Source of the DNA: JADHLI01 sp937988715 | Lineage (GTDB): Bacteria > Pseudomonadota > Alphaproteobacteria > Puniceispirillales > Puniceispirillaceae | Length of the DNA stretch: 64,000 bases | Assembly: GCA_937988715.1 (NCBI GenBank) | Contig: CALKIF010000065.1 | Location: forward strand, 1 to 64,000 | Reading direction: 5' to 3' | Part shown: one piece after another, positions 8,995-17,843 of the stretch | How the letters are laid out: each line of letters begins with the position of its first letter | Position numbering within the stretch: position 1 is the stretch's first letter | Notes under the pieces: generated by a model | What the model was told of the DNA's origin: nothing | Database searches by the model: none | What the model saw: the letters and a program-made list of their open reading frames with translations, nothing else | Translations under genes and position numbers: made by a program

Positions 8995-9696
8995 TCAGTT
9001 ACGGATGAAATCAAACCAGCTTGAGGCGCGCCCTTCACGCACACCTTTGGACATATACCGCGTTTGCGGCCAGTCAGCCGGACGTTCACGCCAGTCCTGA
9101 GCGGTTTGGGCTGTCCAGCTGAACGCCGGATGGCGAACCGCTTCAGCCAGCAGCCATGATTTTGCCACCGGATGATCACTGGCAAAGCGTAACCGGCCGC
9201 CCGGCTTCAGACAGTCTGCCAGCTTGTCCAGCATCTCCGGATTCAGAATCCGGCGCCCTGCATGCCGCCTTTTCGGCCATGGGTCAGGAAACATCACATA
9301 AACAAAGCTGAGGCAGCCAGAGGGCAGACCGTTTAACATCAGCCGCACATCATCAGGCCAGATTCTGATATTTTCCAGCTGCTGATCTTCAATATGCCGC
9401 AACAGGCTGACAACACCGTTCACGAACGGTTCCGCCCCAATAAACCCCATTTGCGGACTGGCCTTTGCAAGCGCAGATAAATGCTCACCACCGCCAAAGC
9501 CAATTTCAAGGCAAAGATCTGTCGGCGGCGCAGCAGAATCAGCAGAAAACAGTTCTGTTAAGCTGGCTTGGGTATGCGGGCCGGCGGTCATTTCAAACCG
9601 AGGCAATATCTCGTCAAGGCGGCGTTGCATCGCCTGACTGAGCGGGCGGCCTTTACGCCGCCCATAAAACCGAAGCGTTTGGGTTTCGTTGTTCAC
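8995..9696 (-). CDS. trmB: tRNA (guanine-N7-)-methyltransferase TrmB
   Basis: Methylates G46 in the tRNA variable loop using S-adenosylmethionine. The 233-residue Rossmann-fold protein has FYGRRKGRPLS at the start, the SAM-binding LEIGFGGGEHL (about residues 80-92), FIGAEPFVNGV, and the family signature FPDPWPKRRHAGRRI. The start is a GTG with GAGGG upstream. It follows metK by 42 bases, so the SAM-making enzyme and a SAM user are adjacent, as in many alphaproteobacteria. Confidence 0.97.
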   Translation of the reverse strand: MNNETQTLRFYGRRKGRPLSQAMQRRLDEILPRFEMTAGPHTQASLTELFSADSAAPPTDLCLEIGFGGGEHLSALAKASPQMGFIGAEPFVNGVVSLLRHIEDQQLENIRIWPDDVRLMLNGLPSGCLSFVYVMFPDPWPKRRHAGRRILNPEMLDKLADCLKPGGRLRFASDHPVAKSWLLAEAVRHPAFSWTAQTAQDWRERPADWPQTRYMSKGVREGRASSWFDFIRN

Positions 9697-9738
9697 CGCT
9701 TTTTAACCCTCAGACCAGAAGTCTGCTGACAGGGCAGA

Positions 9739-10923
9739 TCATCCGGCAGCCGCCCGCAACGTGTCAACCAGATCACGTGCCTCCCAGCTGAATGTGCCCG
9801 GGCCAGCCTCACCAGCGGTGCGGCCAAAATGACCATAGGCAGAGCTGGGCACATAAATCGGCTGGTTCAGCCCCAGATGTTCCCGAATGCCGCGCGGCGT
9901 CAGACTCATCACCTGGTCATCGCTCAGAATCTGCGCCAGTTTGGCATCAGCTATCTTGCCGGTACCATAAGTGTTTACATAAACCGAAACCGGCGCCGCC
10001 ACACCGATCGCATAGGCGATCTGGATGGTACATTTTTCAGCCAGCTCGGCAGCCACGATATTCTTGGCCAGATACCGCGCCGCATAGGCTGCAGATCTGT
10101 CCACCTTTGTCGGGTCTTTGCCTGAAAACGCGCCGCCACCATGCGGGGCCGCCCCGCCATAGGTATCCACAATAATTTTCCGGCCAGTCAGGCCAGCATC
10201 ACCATCCGGACCGCCAATTTCAAAACGGCCTGTCGGGTTGATCAGAAAATCATCTTCACCAACCATCCAGCCTTGCGGCAGAATATCGGCAACTACCGGG
10301 GTGATCAGATTGCGGATGTCACGAACAGACACATCAGGCTTATGCTGGCTGGAGACAACCAGCTTGTCCACACCGAGGATCGCGCCATCATCATCATAAC
10401 GCAATGTCACCTGGCTTTTCGCATCAGGCCCCAGAATACTGTCTGCATCTGATTTGCGCAGATCTGCCAATTGTTTCAAAATCTGATGAGCGTAATGAAG
10501 TGGTGCCGGCATCAGCTCGTCAGTTTCGCGGCAGGCATAACCAAACATCAGCCCCTGATCGCCCGCCCCTTCATCTTTGTCTGAGCTGGCATCAACGCCT
10601 TGGGCAATATGAGCTGATTGTTCATGCAGGTAATTCTGGAACTCAAAATGCGCATGATGGAATTTGTCCTGCTCATAACCGATATCCTGAATGGCGGCGC
10701 GCACACGCCCTTCAATTTCGGAAAGAATCTTTTCAAGGTTGGCTTCAGAAGCGCGTACCTCACCGGCCAGAACCACACGGTTCGTTGTTGCCAGCGTTTC
10801 ACAAGCAACCCGGGCTTCAGGCTCATAGCTGAGGAACAAGTCAAGAACCGTGTCTGAAATGCGATCACAAACCTTATCTGGATGGCCTTCTGAGACCGAT
10901 TCAGAAGTGAATAAATATGCCAT
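9739..10923 (-). CDS. metK: S-adenosylmethionine synthetase
   Basis: Makes SAM from methionine and ATP. The 394-residue protein begins YLFTSESVSEGHPDKVCDRI and carries the ATP-binding GAGDQGLMFGYA and the phosphate-binding GGGAFSGKDPTKVDRSAAY. These are hallmarks of bacterial MetK, and the length is standard. GGAAG precedes the ATG by 5 bases. The 35 bases between it and lnt have no room for a SAM riboswitch, so expression probably depends on the upstream operon. In related genomes a small HTH gene often sits between lnt and metK; it is absent here. Confidence 0.98.
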   Translation of the reverse strand: MAYLFTSESVSEGHPDKVCDRISDTVLDLFLSYEPEARVACETLATTNRVVLAGEVRASEANLEKILSEIEGRVRAAIQDIGYEQDKFHHAHFEFQNYLHEQSAHIAQGVDASSDKDEGAGDQGLMFGYACRETDELMPAPLHYAHQILKQLADLRKSDADSILGPDAKSQVTLRYDDDGAILGVDKLVVSSQHKPDVSVRDIRNLITPVVADILPQGWMVGEDDFLINPTGRFEIGGPDGDAGLTGRKIIVDTYGGAAPHGGGAFSGKDPTKVDRSAAYAARYLAKNIVAAELAEKCTIQIAYAIGVAAPVSVYVNTYGTGKIADAKLAQILSDDQVMSLTPRGIREHLGLNQPIYVPSSAYGHFGRTAGEAGPGTFSWEARDLVDTLRAAAG

Positions 10924-10958
10924 TAATCTTCCTTCATCACGACTATCGACTGGGGGTA

Positions 10959-12452
10959 TTATTCGCTTTTATTGCGCCTTTGTGCGTAAATTTCAAGCCA
11001 GAAACACATCAGCAGAAAGCCAGCCAGAAGCAGCAGAGGCGCGAGCAGACGCATCTGAGAATAAATGGTATTGCCCCGTGATGCCGGAACCGGGCTATCA
11101 ATCGCTACTGCTGTGCCAAGCTCTGAGCTGACAAGAACCCGCCCATAACTGTCAATCACGCCGGAAATACCTGTATTTGCCACCCTGATGACAGGCAGGC
11201 CTTCTTCAATTGCCCGCAGCCGCGCTTGCGCAAAATGCTGGTGCGGGCCTGCGGTCTGGCCAAACCAGGCATCATTGCTGAGGGTGAGGATCAAATCAGG
11301 GCGGCGGCGATCAGAAGCGATGAAATCAGGAAAAATCACCTCATAACAAATCAGAACCCTGATCTGGCCGAGGCCCGGCAGATAAAACGGCCTAACGTCG
11401 CCCCCAGCCTTAATATCTGTCTTGCCGGCAATAACATCAATAAATGGCAGGCCCCGAAAGGGAACATATTCACCAAACGGGACCAGATGTTGTTTATCGT
11501 AAATGTGATGAAGCTGGCCTGTTGCATCGATGAATAAGACAGAATTAAACAGCTCACCAGTTTCATTCCGGCGCAGCATACCTGTTGCCATCATACCCGA
11601 AGGGCCAGCGATAAGCGCAGCCATATTTTTCACCAGACCAGGTTCACGCGGCCACACACTGGCCAGGGCCGCTTCCGGCAGAACCGTCAAAACAGCAGGC
11701 CCTTTCTGGTCTGTAGCCAATGAAATCATCTGCTGAAGATGGGTTCCGCGCTTGTCACGATCCCATTTATCTTTCTGCGGGATATTTGGCTGAATGAGCC
11801 TGACAACCGGGCCTTGATCCTGCACGCCTTCAAGGGGAGGCAAGGGGCCGGTTACCTGTACAGACAGGCCCACAGATACCAGAACAGGCAACAGGCAGAG
11901 ACCTGCCAGACGAACCTGCCGACGGGCCAGAAACACAACAGCAACAATCAATGATAGCGCCAGAAAATTCAAACCATGCTGCCCCACAACAGACGCGCCC
12001 TGTGCCAGCGGCAACCAGCCCAAAAACGCATGCCCGGTCACATTCCAGGGAAACCCAGTCAGCAGCACAGATCGCAGATAATCTGCACCGCCAAGCCCGG
12101 CGATCAGACCAAACAGGCGCGCAGACGGGCTGGACAGGACAAGATGCACCAGCCCTGCCCCAGCGGCCCAGAACAACGCCAGAAACAAAGGAAACAACAG
12201 GCACACAACCGGCAATAACAGCAACTGAAGGCCGCCAGCCACAAATAAAGATGACCCGACCCAATAGACAGAAGCCATAAACCAGCCCCAGGCAGACAGG
12301 CCTGTATAAAGCATCGCCTGACGGGCTGAGGCCGCGGTGGCGGACAGATAAAACGCAAATGAGAAACACAACAAAGCCGGCACCAGCCCAACCGGGGGCA
12401 GAGACAGGCTTGCGGCTATGCCGCTGAGAACAGAAAAGCTGTATTTATGCAT
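10959..12452 (-). CDS. lnt: Apolipoprotein N-acyltransferase
   Basis: Adds the third acyl chain to the N-terminal cysteine of lipoproteins in the inner membrane. About six hydrophobic segments fill residues 5-200, followed by a periplasmic nitrilase domain. Its catalytic Glu-Lys-Cys positions are visible in TVLPEAALASVWP, YDKQHLVPFGEYVPF and VLICYEVIFPD. A final membrane helix ends in a basic tail. The frame can open at a GTG two codons earlier (12458); the ATG at 12452 (MHKYSFSVLSG) is preferred. Either way it overlaps the end of corC by several bases, which suggests translational coupling. Confidence 0.95.
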   Translation of the reverse strand: MHKYSFSVLSGIAASLSLPPVGLVPALLCFSFAFYLSATAASARQAMLYTGLSAWGWFMASVYWVGSSLFVAGGLQLLLLPVVCLLFPLFLALFWAAGAGLVHLVLSSPSARLFGLIAGLGGADYLRSVLLTGFPWNVTGHAFLGWLPLAQGASVVGQHGLNFLALSLIVAVVFLARRQVRLAGLCLLPVLVSVGLSVQVTGPLPPLEGVQDQGPVVRLIQPNIPQKDKWDRDKRGTHLQQMISLATDQKGPAVLTVLPEAALASVWPREPGLVKNMAALIAGPSGMMATGMLRRNETGELFNSVLFIDATGQLHHIYDKQHLVPFGEYVPFRGLPFIDVIAGKTDIKAGGDVRPFYLPGLGQIRVLICYEVIFPDFIASDRRRPDLILTLSNDAWFGQTAGPHQHFAQARLRAIEEGLPVIRVANTGISGVIDSYGRVLVSSELGTAVAIDSPVPASRGNTIYSQMRLLAPLLLLAGFLLMCFWLEIYAQRRNKSE

Positions 12453-13308
12453 CCGCACCCGCAGGCTCGCCTTCGGGGCGCTGCGCGTTCAGACCGGAAA
12501 TGCGCACAATATTCACCCGCCGCGGGTCTGAATCAAGCACTTCAAATTCAAGACCTGTTTCATGGATGATCACCTCGCCGCGGACAGGAACATAGCCTGC
12601 GGTTGTGATCACAAGACCGCCAACTGTATCCAGCTCGTCTCTTTCTTCACCTTCAAGACTGATATTGTACAGCATTTCCAGAGAGTTCAGCTCCAGCCGC
12701 GCATCAGCGACCACGCTGCCATCAGGTTCCACATCAAAATGAGGCGCATCAGACTGATCATGCTCATCTTCAATCTCGCCAACAATTTCTTCGACCAGAT
12801 CTTCAATTGTGATCAGACCGTCAATCCCGCCGAATTCATCAACAACCAAGGCCAGATGAAGGCGTTTCAGACGCATTTCCTGTAACAGGTCAAGCAGCCG
12901 GATAGATGGCGAGACAAATAAGACAGGCCGGACCAGATTGGCCAGTGCAGATGGTTCAGGATCAAGCGCATGTGCAATCAGATCCTTGATATGAAGCATG
13001 CCCAGCAGCTCATCCATATTGCCGGTATGCGCCGGCACGCGGCTGTGGGCCGCTTCGCTGATCTGGCGAATGACAGATTCAAACCCGTCCGTAATATTTA
13101 CTGAGACAATATCTGCACGCGGCACCATAACATCTTCTGCTGTAATGTCCCGCAGGCCCAGCATATTGCGCAGAAGCAGGCCTTCCTGACCATCAAAGCC
13201 TGTGCCTTCTTTATCAATAAAGGTTTCAATCAGACCGGTGACCTCATCACGAACGGTCGTCTGTTTTCTGAAAAACGGCCATTTAGAAGACAGCTCAAAT
13301 TTATTCAT
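12445..13308 (-). CDS. corC: CBS-domain CorC/HlyC-type protein
   Basis: The 287-residue protein has a short N-terminal segment, two CBS domains (about 60-185, starting EDVMVPRADIVSVNI and including LVVDEFGGIDGLITIEDLVEEIVGEI), and a C-terminal CorC_HlyC transporter-associated domain (about 200-275). It lacks the membrane DUF21 part, so it matches the soluble CorC form linked to Mg/Co efflux. The exact role in this clade is unproven. It overlaps ybeY by ATGA and lnt by several bases, forming the usual ybeY-corC-lnt set. Confidence 0.93.
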   Translation of the reverse strand: MNKFELSSKWPFFRKQTTVRDEVTGLIETFIDKEGTGFDGQEGLLLRNMLGLRDITAEDVMVPRADIVSVNITDGFESVIRQISEAAHSRVPAHTGNMDELLGMLHIKDLIAHALDPEPSALANLVRPVLFVSPSIRLLDLLQEMRLKRLHLALVVDEFGGIDGLITIEDLVEEIVGEIEDEHDQSDAPHFDVEPDGSVVADARLELNSLEMLYNISLEGEERDELDTVGGLVITTAGYVPVRGEVIIHETGLEFEVLDSDPRRVNIVRISGLNAQRPEGEPAGADA

Positions 13309-13928
13309 GTCAGCAGGCTCCTGTCCGGCCCTGTTTTCCCATCTGACGGGCTGATGTCTGCATAAGGGTCAGGAATGCCAACCGCTGCCAAAAGGCTGGT
13401 TTCAAGAGCTTCCATCTCAGCCGCCTCGTCATCATCAATATGATCATACCCTGCCAGATGAAGCAGGCCGTGAAGCAGCAGATGCGCAATATGATGAGAC
13501 AAAGGCTTGCCCATATCATCTGCTTCTGTGGTGACTGTTTCATAGCCCAGCACCAAATCGCCCAAAAACAGTTGATCTGCCTGCCAGGACACCGGCTCTC
13601 CTGAAGGAAAGGACAAAATATTGGTGGGGCCAGATTTCTGTCTGAACTGGCTGTTCAGGGCGGCGATATGCTGATCATCTGTCCAGAGTACAGAAATATC
13701 CAGTTTTGCTGTGGCCTGCGGGCACAAATGTCTGACCATCCGGTCAGCAAGTGAGGTGCAGTGTTTCCGGCTGGCGGTCAGCGCCTCTGCCCAGCGGGCA
13801 TCTGCAATATTATGATCGAAATGATGCTGATCGTCTGTGATCCACACCGCATGGTCAGCGCGCCCCGGCTCTGGACTGTCAGGATCAGGGTCTTGTTCTG
13901 TTGTTAAATCATCTGGAAAGGTCGACAT
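13305..13928 (-). CDS. ybeY: Endoribonuclease YbeY
   Basis: A zinc-dependent endonuclease in 16S rRNA 3' maturation and ribosome quality control. The metal site HGLLHLAGYDH (three His, about residues 155-165) and the upstream TNILSFPSGEP block are intact. At 207 residues it is longer than the usual 155-170, because of an acidic N-terminal extension of about 35 residues (DPDPDSPEPG) that has no obvious function. An alternative internal start is possible. The next gene, corC, overlaps it by 4 bases. Confidence 0.95.
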   Translation of the reverse strand: MSTFPDDLTTEQDPDPDSPEPGRADHAVWITDDQHHFDHNIADARWAEALTASRKHCTSLADRMVRHLCPQATAKLDISVLWTDDQHIAALNSQFRQKSGPTNILSFPSGEPVSWQADQLFLGDLVLGYETVTTEADDMGKPLSHHIAHLLLHGLLHLAGYDHIDDDEAAEMEALETSLLAAVGIPDPYADISPSDGKTGPDRSLLT

Positions 13929-14023
13929 GCTGAACCATATTCTAGCTGTGGTATGTACTATGTAACATCTGGTTACGAGGCCTTATCATTGACAGGTCTG
14001 ATATAAAATTGTGCCGAACAGTG

Positions 14024-14998
14024 CTAATTTTGTCTAGTCTCATATGCCTTCAGAATCCGGGCAACAACAGGGTGCCTGACCACATCATCTCCGGACAGGC
14101 GAATAATGCCAATCCCCTTTATTTGATCCAGCCTGTTGACCGCATCAGACAGGCCGGACAGCTGGCCGCTGGGCAGATCTATCTGTGAGAGATCACCGGT
14201 AATGATCATACGTGAATCCTCACCCAAACGGGTCAGAACCATTTTCATCTGAACAGGGGTGGTGTTCTGGGCTTCATCGATAATCACAAAGGCATTAGAC
14301 AGGGTGCGTCCGCGCATAAATGCCAGCGGGGCAATTTCGATCTCACCGCTGGCCAGCATCCGGTCCACTTTTTCTGCCGGCATCATATCATAGAGCGCAT
14401 CATATAAAGGGCGTAAATAGGGATCGACTTTTTCTTTCATATCCCCGGGCAGAAAGCCGAGCCGCTCGCCCGCCTCAACAGCCGGACGTGACAAGACAAT
14501 ACGGTCTACCTGACGCCGCTTCAGACAATCAACCGCCCAGGCCACCGCCATATAGGTCTTGCCTGTTCCTGCCGGGCCAAGGCCGAAGACCACCTCATTA
14601 TTCTGCAACAGTTTGAAGTAAGCTGACTGACCAGCTGTACGCGGGTAAATTTTCTTCTTCCATGTGGTCGCAAAGACAGATTTATCAATCGGTGATTTAT
14701 CCGGATCAACACCATTTTCGGTTTGCCGTAACAGATCATCCACCAATGTTGCGCTCACTTCTTCTCCTGTTTCATGATCTGATAATTGACGATACAGGCT
14801 GGTAAAGGTCTGGCTGGCCCGGTCAACATTATCACCCTCACCGCTGATTGTTATCTGGTTACCAAAGCTGTTCATGCCCACGCCAAGGGCCTGTTCAATA
14901 CGGGCGAGATGGCGGTTATGCTGGCCACAGATCAGGCGCAACCGTTCATTATCGTCAAATTCAAGACAAACCTGCTTGTGCCCAGCGGTCTCGTTCAC
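14024..14998 (-). CDS. phoH: PhoH-family ATPase
   Basis: The 324-residue protein has a KH-like N-terminal region (about 1-90) and a PhoH P-loop ATPase domain with GLGPAGTGKTYMAVAWAVD, the VLSRPAVEAGERLGFLPGD block and the Walker B IIDEAQNTTPVQ. PhoH/YbeZ partners YbeY in rRNA processing, which fits its place just upstream of ybeY. The start is a GTG overlapping the miaB stop (GTGA), implying coupling. A 95-base gap to ybeY may hold another promoter. Confidence 0.95.
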   Translation of the reverse strand: MNETAGHKQVCLEFDDNERLRLICGQHNRHLARIEQALGVGMNSFGNQITISGEGDNVDRASQTFTSLYRQLSDHETGEEVSATLVDDLLRQTENGVDPDKSPIDKSVFATTWKKKIYPRTAGQSAYFKLLQNNEVVFGLGPAGTGKTYMAVAWAVDCLKRRQVDRIVLSRPAVEAGERLGFLPGDMKEKVDPYLRPLYDALYDMMPAEKVDRMLASGEIEIAPLAFMRGRTLSNAFVIIDEAQNTTPVQMKMVLTRLGEDSRMIITGDLSQIDLPSGQLSGLSDAVNRLDQIKGIGIIRLSGDDVVRHPVVARILKAYETRQN

Positions 14999-16368
14999 GC
15001 CACACTCTCTTCTGGTTTGCTGTTGTCATAAACAGAACGCGGTTCAGCATAAAGCGAGTTTTGCCGGGCCTCTGTAATGGTGAGGGGGATCATCTGGCCC
15101 AGCAGGGTTTCATCCCCGCTCAGATAAACAGACTGCATATAGGGGCTGCGCCCTGTCATCTGACCATCTCTGCCGCCTTTCTTCTCAATCAGAATCTGCA
15201 TATCCTGGCCTTCAAACCGTTTGTTGAACGCCATCTGCTGAGCATCAAGAAGCTGTTGCAGGGCGGCAAGGCGGTCTGCTTTCACCTGCTCATCAACCTG
15301 CTCACCATTATCCGCAGCGGGTGTCCCCGGACGCGGGCTGTATTTAAAGGAATAGGCAGAGGCATAGCCAATATCATCGACCAGCTTAATCGTGTCCGCA
15401 AAATCACGATCTGTCTCACCAGGAAATCCGACGATAAAATCACCAGAAAGCGCAAGACCAGGGCTGAAGCTGCGCAGCCGGTCAATAATCCGCCGATAAT
15501 CATCTGCGGTATGGCGACGGTTCATGGCTTTCAGAATCTTGTCAGACCCGGCCTGAACAGGCAGGTGAAGATACGGCATCAGTTGCGGCACATCACGATG
15601 CGCGGTCATCAGCTCATCATCCATATCCAGAGGATGAGAGGTGGTGTAGCGCAGACGGGCCAGCCCATCAATTTCCGCCAGTTCACGAATCAGACGGCCC
15701 AGACCCCATGTGCTGCCATCAACAGCTGTGCCATGCCAGGCGTTCACATTCTGGCCCAGAAGCGTGATTTCCTTGGTTCCTGAAGCAACCAGACGTCTGG
15801 CTTCAGCCATAATCTGCTGGGCAGGCCGAGAAAATTCCGCGCCGCGCGTATAAGGCACCACACAGAAGCTGCAAAATTTATCGCAGCCTTCCTGCACAGA
15901 CAAGAACGCCGCTGGCCCTCTTGGGGCCGCTTCCTCAGGCAGAAAATCAAATTTCACCTCAGCAGGGAAATCTGTGTCAACCACAGAGCGCCGGGACGCC
16001 GGATCAGCCTTGGCCACAAGTTCAGGCAGGCGGTGATAGGTTTGCGGGCCAACCACCATATCCACCCAAGGGGCGCGTTTGGTGATCTCATCACCTTCAG
16101 CCTGAGCCACGCATCCCGCAACAGCAATCAGCATCTGCCTGTTTTGCTGGTCCGCGGCCCTGGCCTTTATCTGGCGCAGGCGGCCCAAATCAGAAAATAC
16201 TTTTTCAGAAGCTTTTTCACGGATGTGACAGGTGTTCAAGATCACCATATCCGCATCTTCAAGAGCGTCAGTTGGCATATAGCCCGTAGGCGCTAGAACG
16301 TCTTTCATCCTTTCGGAATCATAAACGTTCATCTGGCAGCCAAAAGTCTTAATATACAGTTTTTTCAT
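14995..16368 (-). CDS. miaB: tRNA-2-methylthio-N6-dimethylallyladenosine synthase MiaB
   Basis: Radical-SAM enzyme that adds a methylthio group to i6A37 in tRNAs. It has the N-terminal MTTase domain (IKTFGCQMNVYDSERM and LNTCHIREKASEK), the radical-SAM core with GCDKFCSFCVVPYTRG (about residues 158-173), GDFIVGFPGETD, and a C-terminal TRAM domain (GRSPYMQSVYLSG). All six cluster cysteines are present; length 457 is normal. In many alphaproteobacteria a fur-type gene lies between rimI and miaB; here only about 117 bases separate them. Confidence 0.97.
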   Translation of the reverse strand: MKKLYIKTFGCQMNVYDSERMKDVLAPTGYMPTDALEDADMVILNTCHIREKASEKVFSDLGRLRQIKARAADQQNRQMLIAVAGCVAQAEGDEITKRAPWVDMVVGPQTYHRLPELVAKADPASRRSVVDTDFPAEVKFDFLPEEAAPRGPAAFLSVQEGCDKFCSFCVVPYTRGAEFSRPAQQIMAEARRLVASGTKEITLLGQNVNAWHGTAVDGSTWGLGRLIRELAEIDGLARLRYTTSHPLDMDDELMTAHRDVPQLMPYLHLPVQAGSDKILKAMNRRHTADDYRRIIDRLRSFSPGLALSGDFIVGFPGETDRDFADTIKLVDDIGYASAYSFKYSPRPGTPAADNGEQVDEQVKADRLAALQQLLDAQQMAFNKRFEGQDMQILIEKKGGRDGQMTGRSPYMQSVYLSGDETLLGQMIPLTITEARQNSLYAEPRSVYDNSKPEESVA

Positions 16369-16436
16369 CGACTAGAGGATCATTCCCTAAATTTAGCCTG
16401 AATGCAAAGGTTTTGTCCGGTTATCTGACATGGCTT

Positions 16437-16465
16437 TATTTGCCTAGCGTTGCCGTGCCCGTCAA
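16437..16465 (-). promoter_or_regulatory. Possible sigma-70 promoter before miaB
   Basis: On the minus strand TTGACG, 17 bases and CAAATA stand about 70 bases before the miaB ATG, in the rimI-miaB gap. The -35 box is good, the -10 box poor. Motif evidence only. Confidence 0.35.
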
Positions 16466-16485
16466 GCCCCCCTTTGATGTTGCAG

Positions 16486-16965
16486 CTATACCTCTGATGC
16501 GCTGTTCAAGGAGCGTTCCATCACCAACGCATCAATTTTTCCTGTTTCGCGGCGATAATAATGCGGGCGTTTACCCACCAGCACAAATCCGGCTGACCGG
16601 TACAGGTTCAGGGCAGGCTGATTGGTTACCGCCACCTCAAGCAAAACCTTGGTTAAGCAACGTGCTCTCGCACAGCTGAGCGCCTGTTCAAGAAGCTGGC
16701 GGCCAATCCCGGTATTCTGAACAGGGGGGCGCACACAAATCTCAATAATATCTGCGCTCTCTCCAGCCTGTTGCAGCATTATGAAACCGGCCGGATCCCC
16801 CTTTATATATCCAACCACACCAAAACAGGCAGGGGTCATGCATAACCTCTTTATCACCTCAGCATCGCCAGCCCGTTCAGACCCATATGTGTCCAGAAAC
16901 AGCTGCATAACCGCCTCAGCATGATCCGGGATATCAGACCAGAAGTGTAGCTGATGGTCTGACAT
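16486..16965 (-). CDS. rimI: RimI-type GNAT N-acetyltransferase
   Basis: Putative ribosomal-protein-alanine acetyltransferase. The 159-residue GNAT domain has EICVRPPVQNTGIGRQLLEQAL with the acetyl-CoA-binding loop and a C-terminal LEVAVTNQPALNLYRSAGF, as in RimI. The frame is open 38 codons further upstream, but that part overlaps tsaB. The ATG at 16965 (MSDHQLHFW), one base after the tsaB stop, is chosen. The tsaB-rimI pairing is conserved in bacteria and supports the name over other GNAT proteins. The substrate is not shown by sequence. Confidence 0.88.
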   Translation of the reverse strand: MSDHQLHFWSDIPDHAEAVMQLFLDTYGSERAGDAEVIKRLCMTPACFGVVGYIKGDPAGFIMLQQAGESADIIEICVRPPVQNTGIGRQLLEQALSCARARCLTKVLLEVAVTNQPALNLYRSAGFVLVGKRPHYYRRETGKIDALVMERSLNSASEV

Positions 16966-16966
16966 T

Positions 16967-17713
16967 TCAGGGCTGAGATTTTGCCGGCCCGAGTTTCGGG
17001 GCCACCACATAAAGCGGGCTGAAGTCGGTATAAGGAAACTGATCAGGCGCGCGCAGGGCCCGCGCCGCATAATGGGCAATCATGGCCGCATTTACAGGCT
17101 GGCTTAACTGAACAACCCCTTCATGAGCAGGTATATGAGGCAAGAGATGTTCTGTAACACCTGCCAAAGTCACAGACCCGGTGTCGCTGCGCTTATAAGC
17201 TTCTTCCAGCCAGCCGGGAAGCTGATCAAAGCCTATGTCTGAAACACTGGACAAAGCCTGTGCACAACCATCAAATTCCTGCACAAAAGCAGAGTGCCTG
17301 CGCGTATCAGCAAAGCAAATCACCCGGCTGTTCGGATCAGGATCGAAAACAGAGTCTGAGAGCGCATTCACCGCAAGAGCCGCCAGCCCGTTAACGCCGA
17401 CAGGCTTAGCGTTTGTGGCAAGCACATAGCCTTTGGCCGCCGCCAGACAGACCCGCAGGCCGGTGAATGATCCGGGCCCGCATCCGGCGGCGATATGGGT
17501 GATTTGTGAAAATTCCGCCTTTGCTTCAGCCAAAGCATCAGACACCAGACCAACAAGATGTTCAGCATGCCCGAACCGGGCTTTATGTTCATTACTGGCG
17601 ATACAAGAACCGTCACGCATCACCGCAACAGATACCGCATCACCACTGGCTTCCAGGGCCAGAATCAGATGGCGCGCAGCTATCTGTTCACGAGATGAGG
17701 ACGGGCTGTTCAT
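16967..17713 (-). CDS. tsaB: tRNA threonylcarbamoyladenosine biosynthesis protein TsaB
   Basis: TsaB is the regulatory partner of TsaD in making t6A37 on ANN-decoding tRNAs. The 248-residue ASKHA-fold protein has LILALEASGDAVSVAVM at the start, HAEHLVGLVSDAL, and the signature GCGPGSFTGLRVCLAAAKG (about residues 78-97). The C-terminal half is less conserved, as usual. rimI follows after one base. Upstream is a divergent gene for a secreted deacetylase, leaving a 130-base intergenic region that must carry both promoters. Confidence 0.94.
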   Translation of the reverse strand: MNSPSSSREQIAARHLILALEASGDAVSVAVMRDGSCIASNEHKARFGHAEHLVGLVSDALAEAKAEFSQITHIAAGCGPGSFTGLRVCLAAAKGYVLATNAKPVGVNGLAALAVNALSDSVFDPDPNSRVICFADTRRHSAFVQEFDGCAQALSSVSDIGFDQLPGWLEEAYKRSDTGSVTLAGVTEHLLPHIPAHEGVVQLSQPVNAAMIAHYAARALRAPDQFPYTDFSPLYVVAPKLGPAKSQP

Positions 17714-17843
17714 CTGCCTCGCTCAGGCCTTTCGGTTTGTCTTATCTATTGTTCGGACATTTATGGTGTATCGGGTGTTGCAGACCAGGTCAAAAAAAAT
17801 TACTGTAAGGCGATTTTTGAAGGGACAAAGTCGGCAGGACAGT

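Noticed and set aside
10924..10958. SAM riboswitch before metK
   Set aside because: Only 35 bases separate lnt and metK, too short for any known SAM riboswitch aptamer with its platform.
14848..15783. 311-codon plus-strand open frame
   Set aside because: It is a shadow of phoH and miaB, both of which carry complete catalytic motifs on the other strand.
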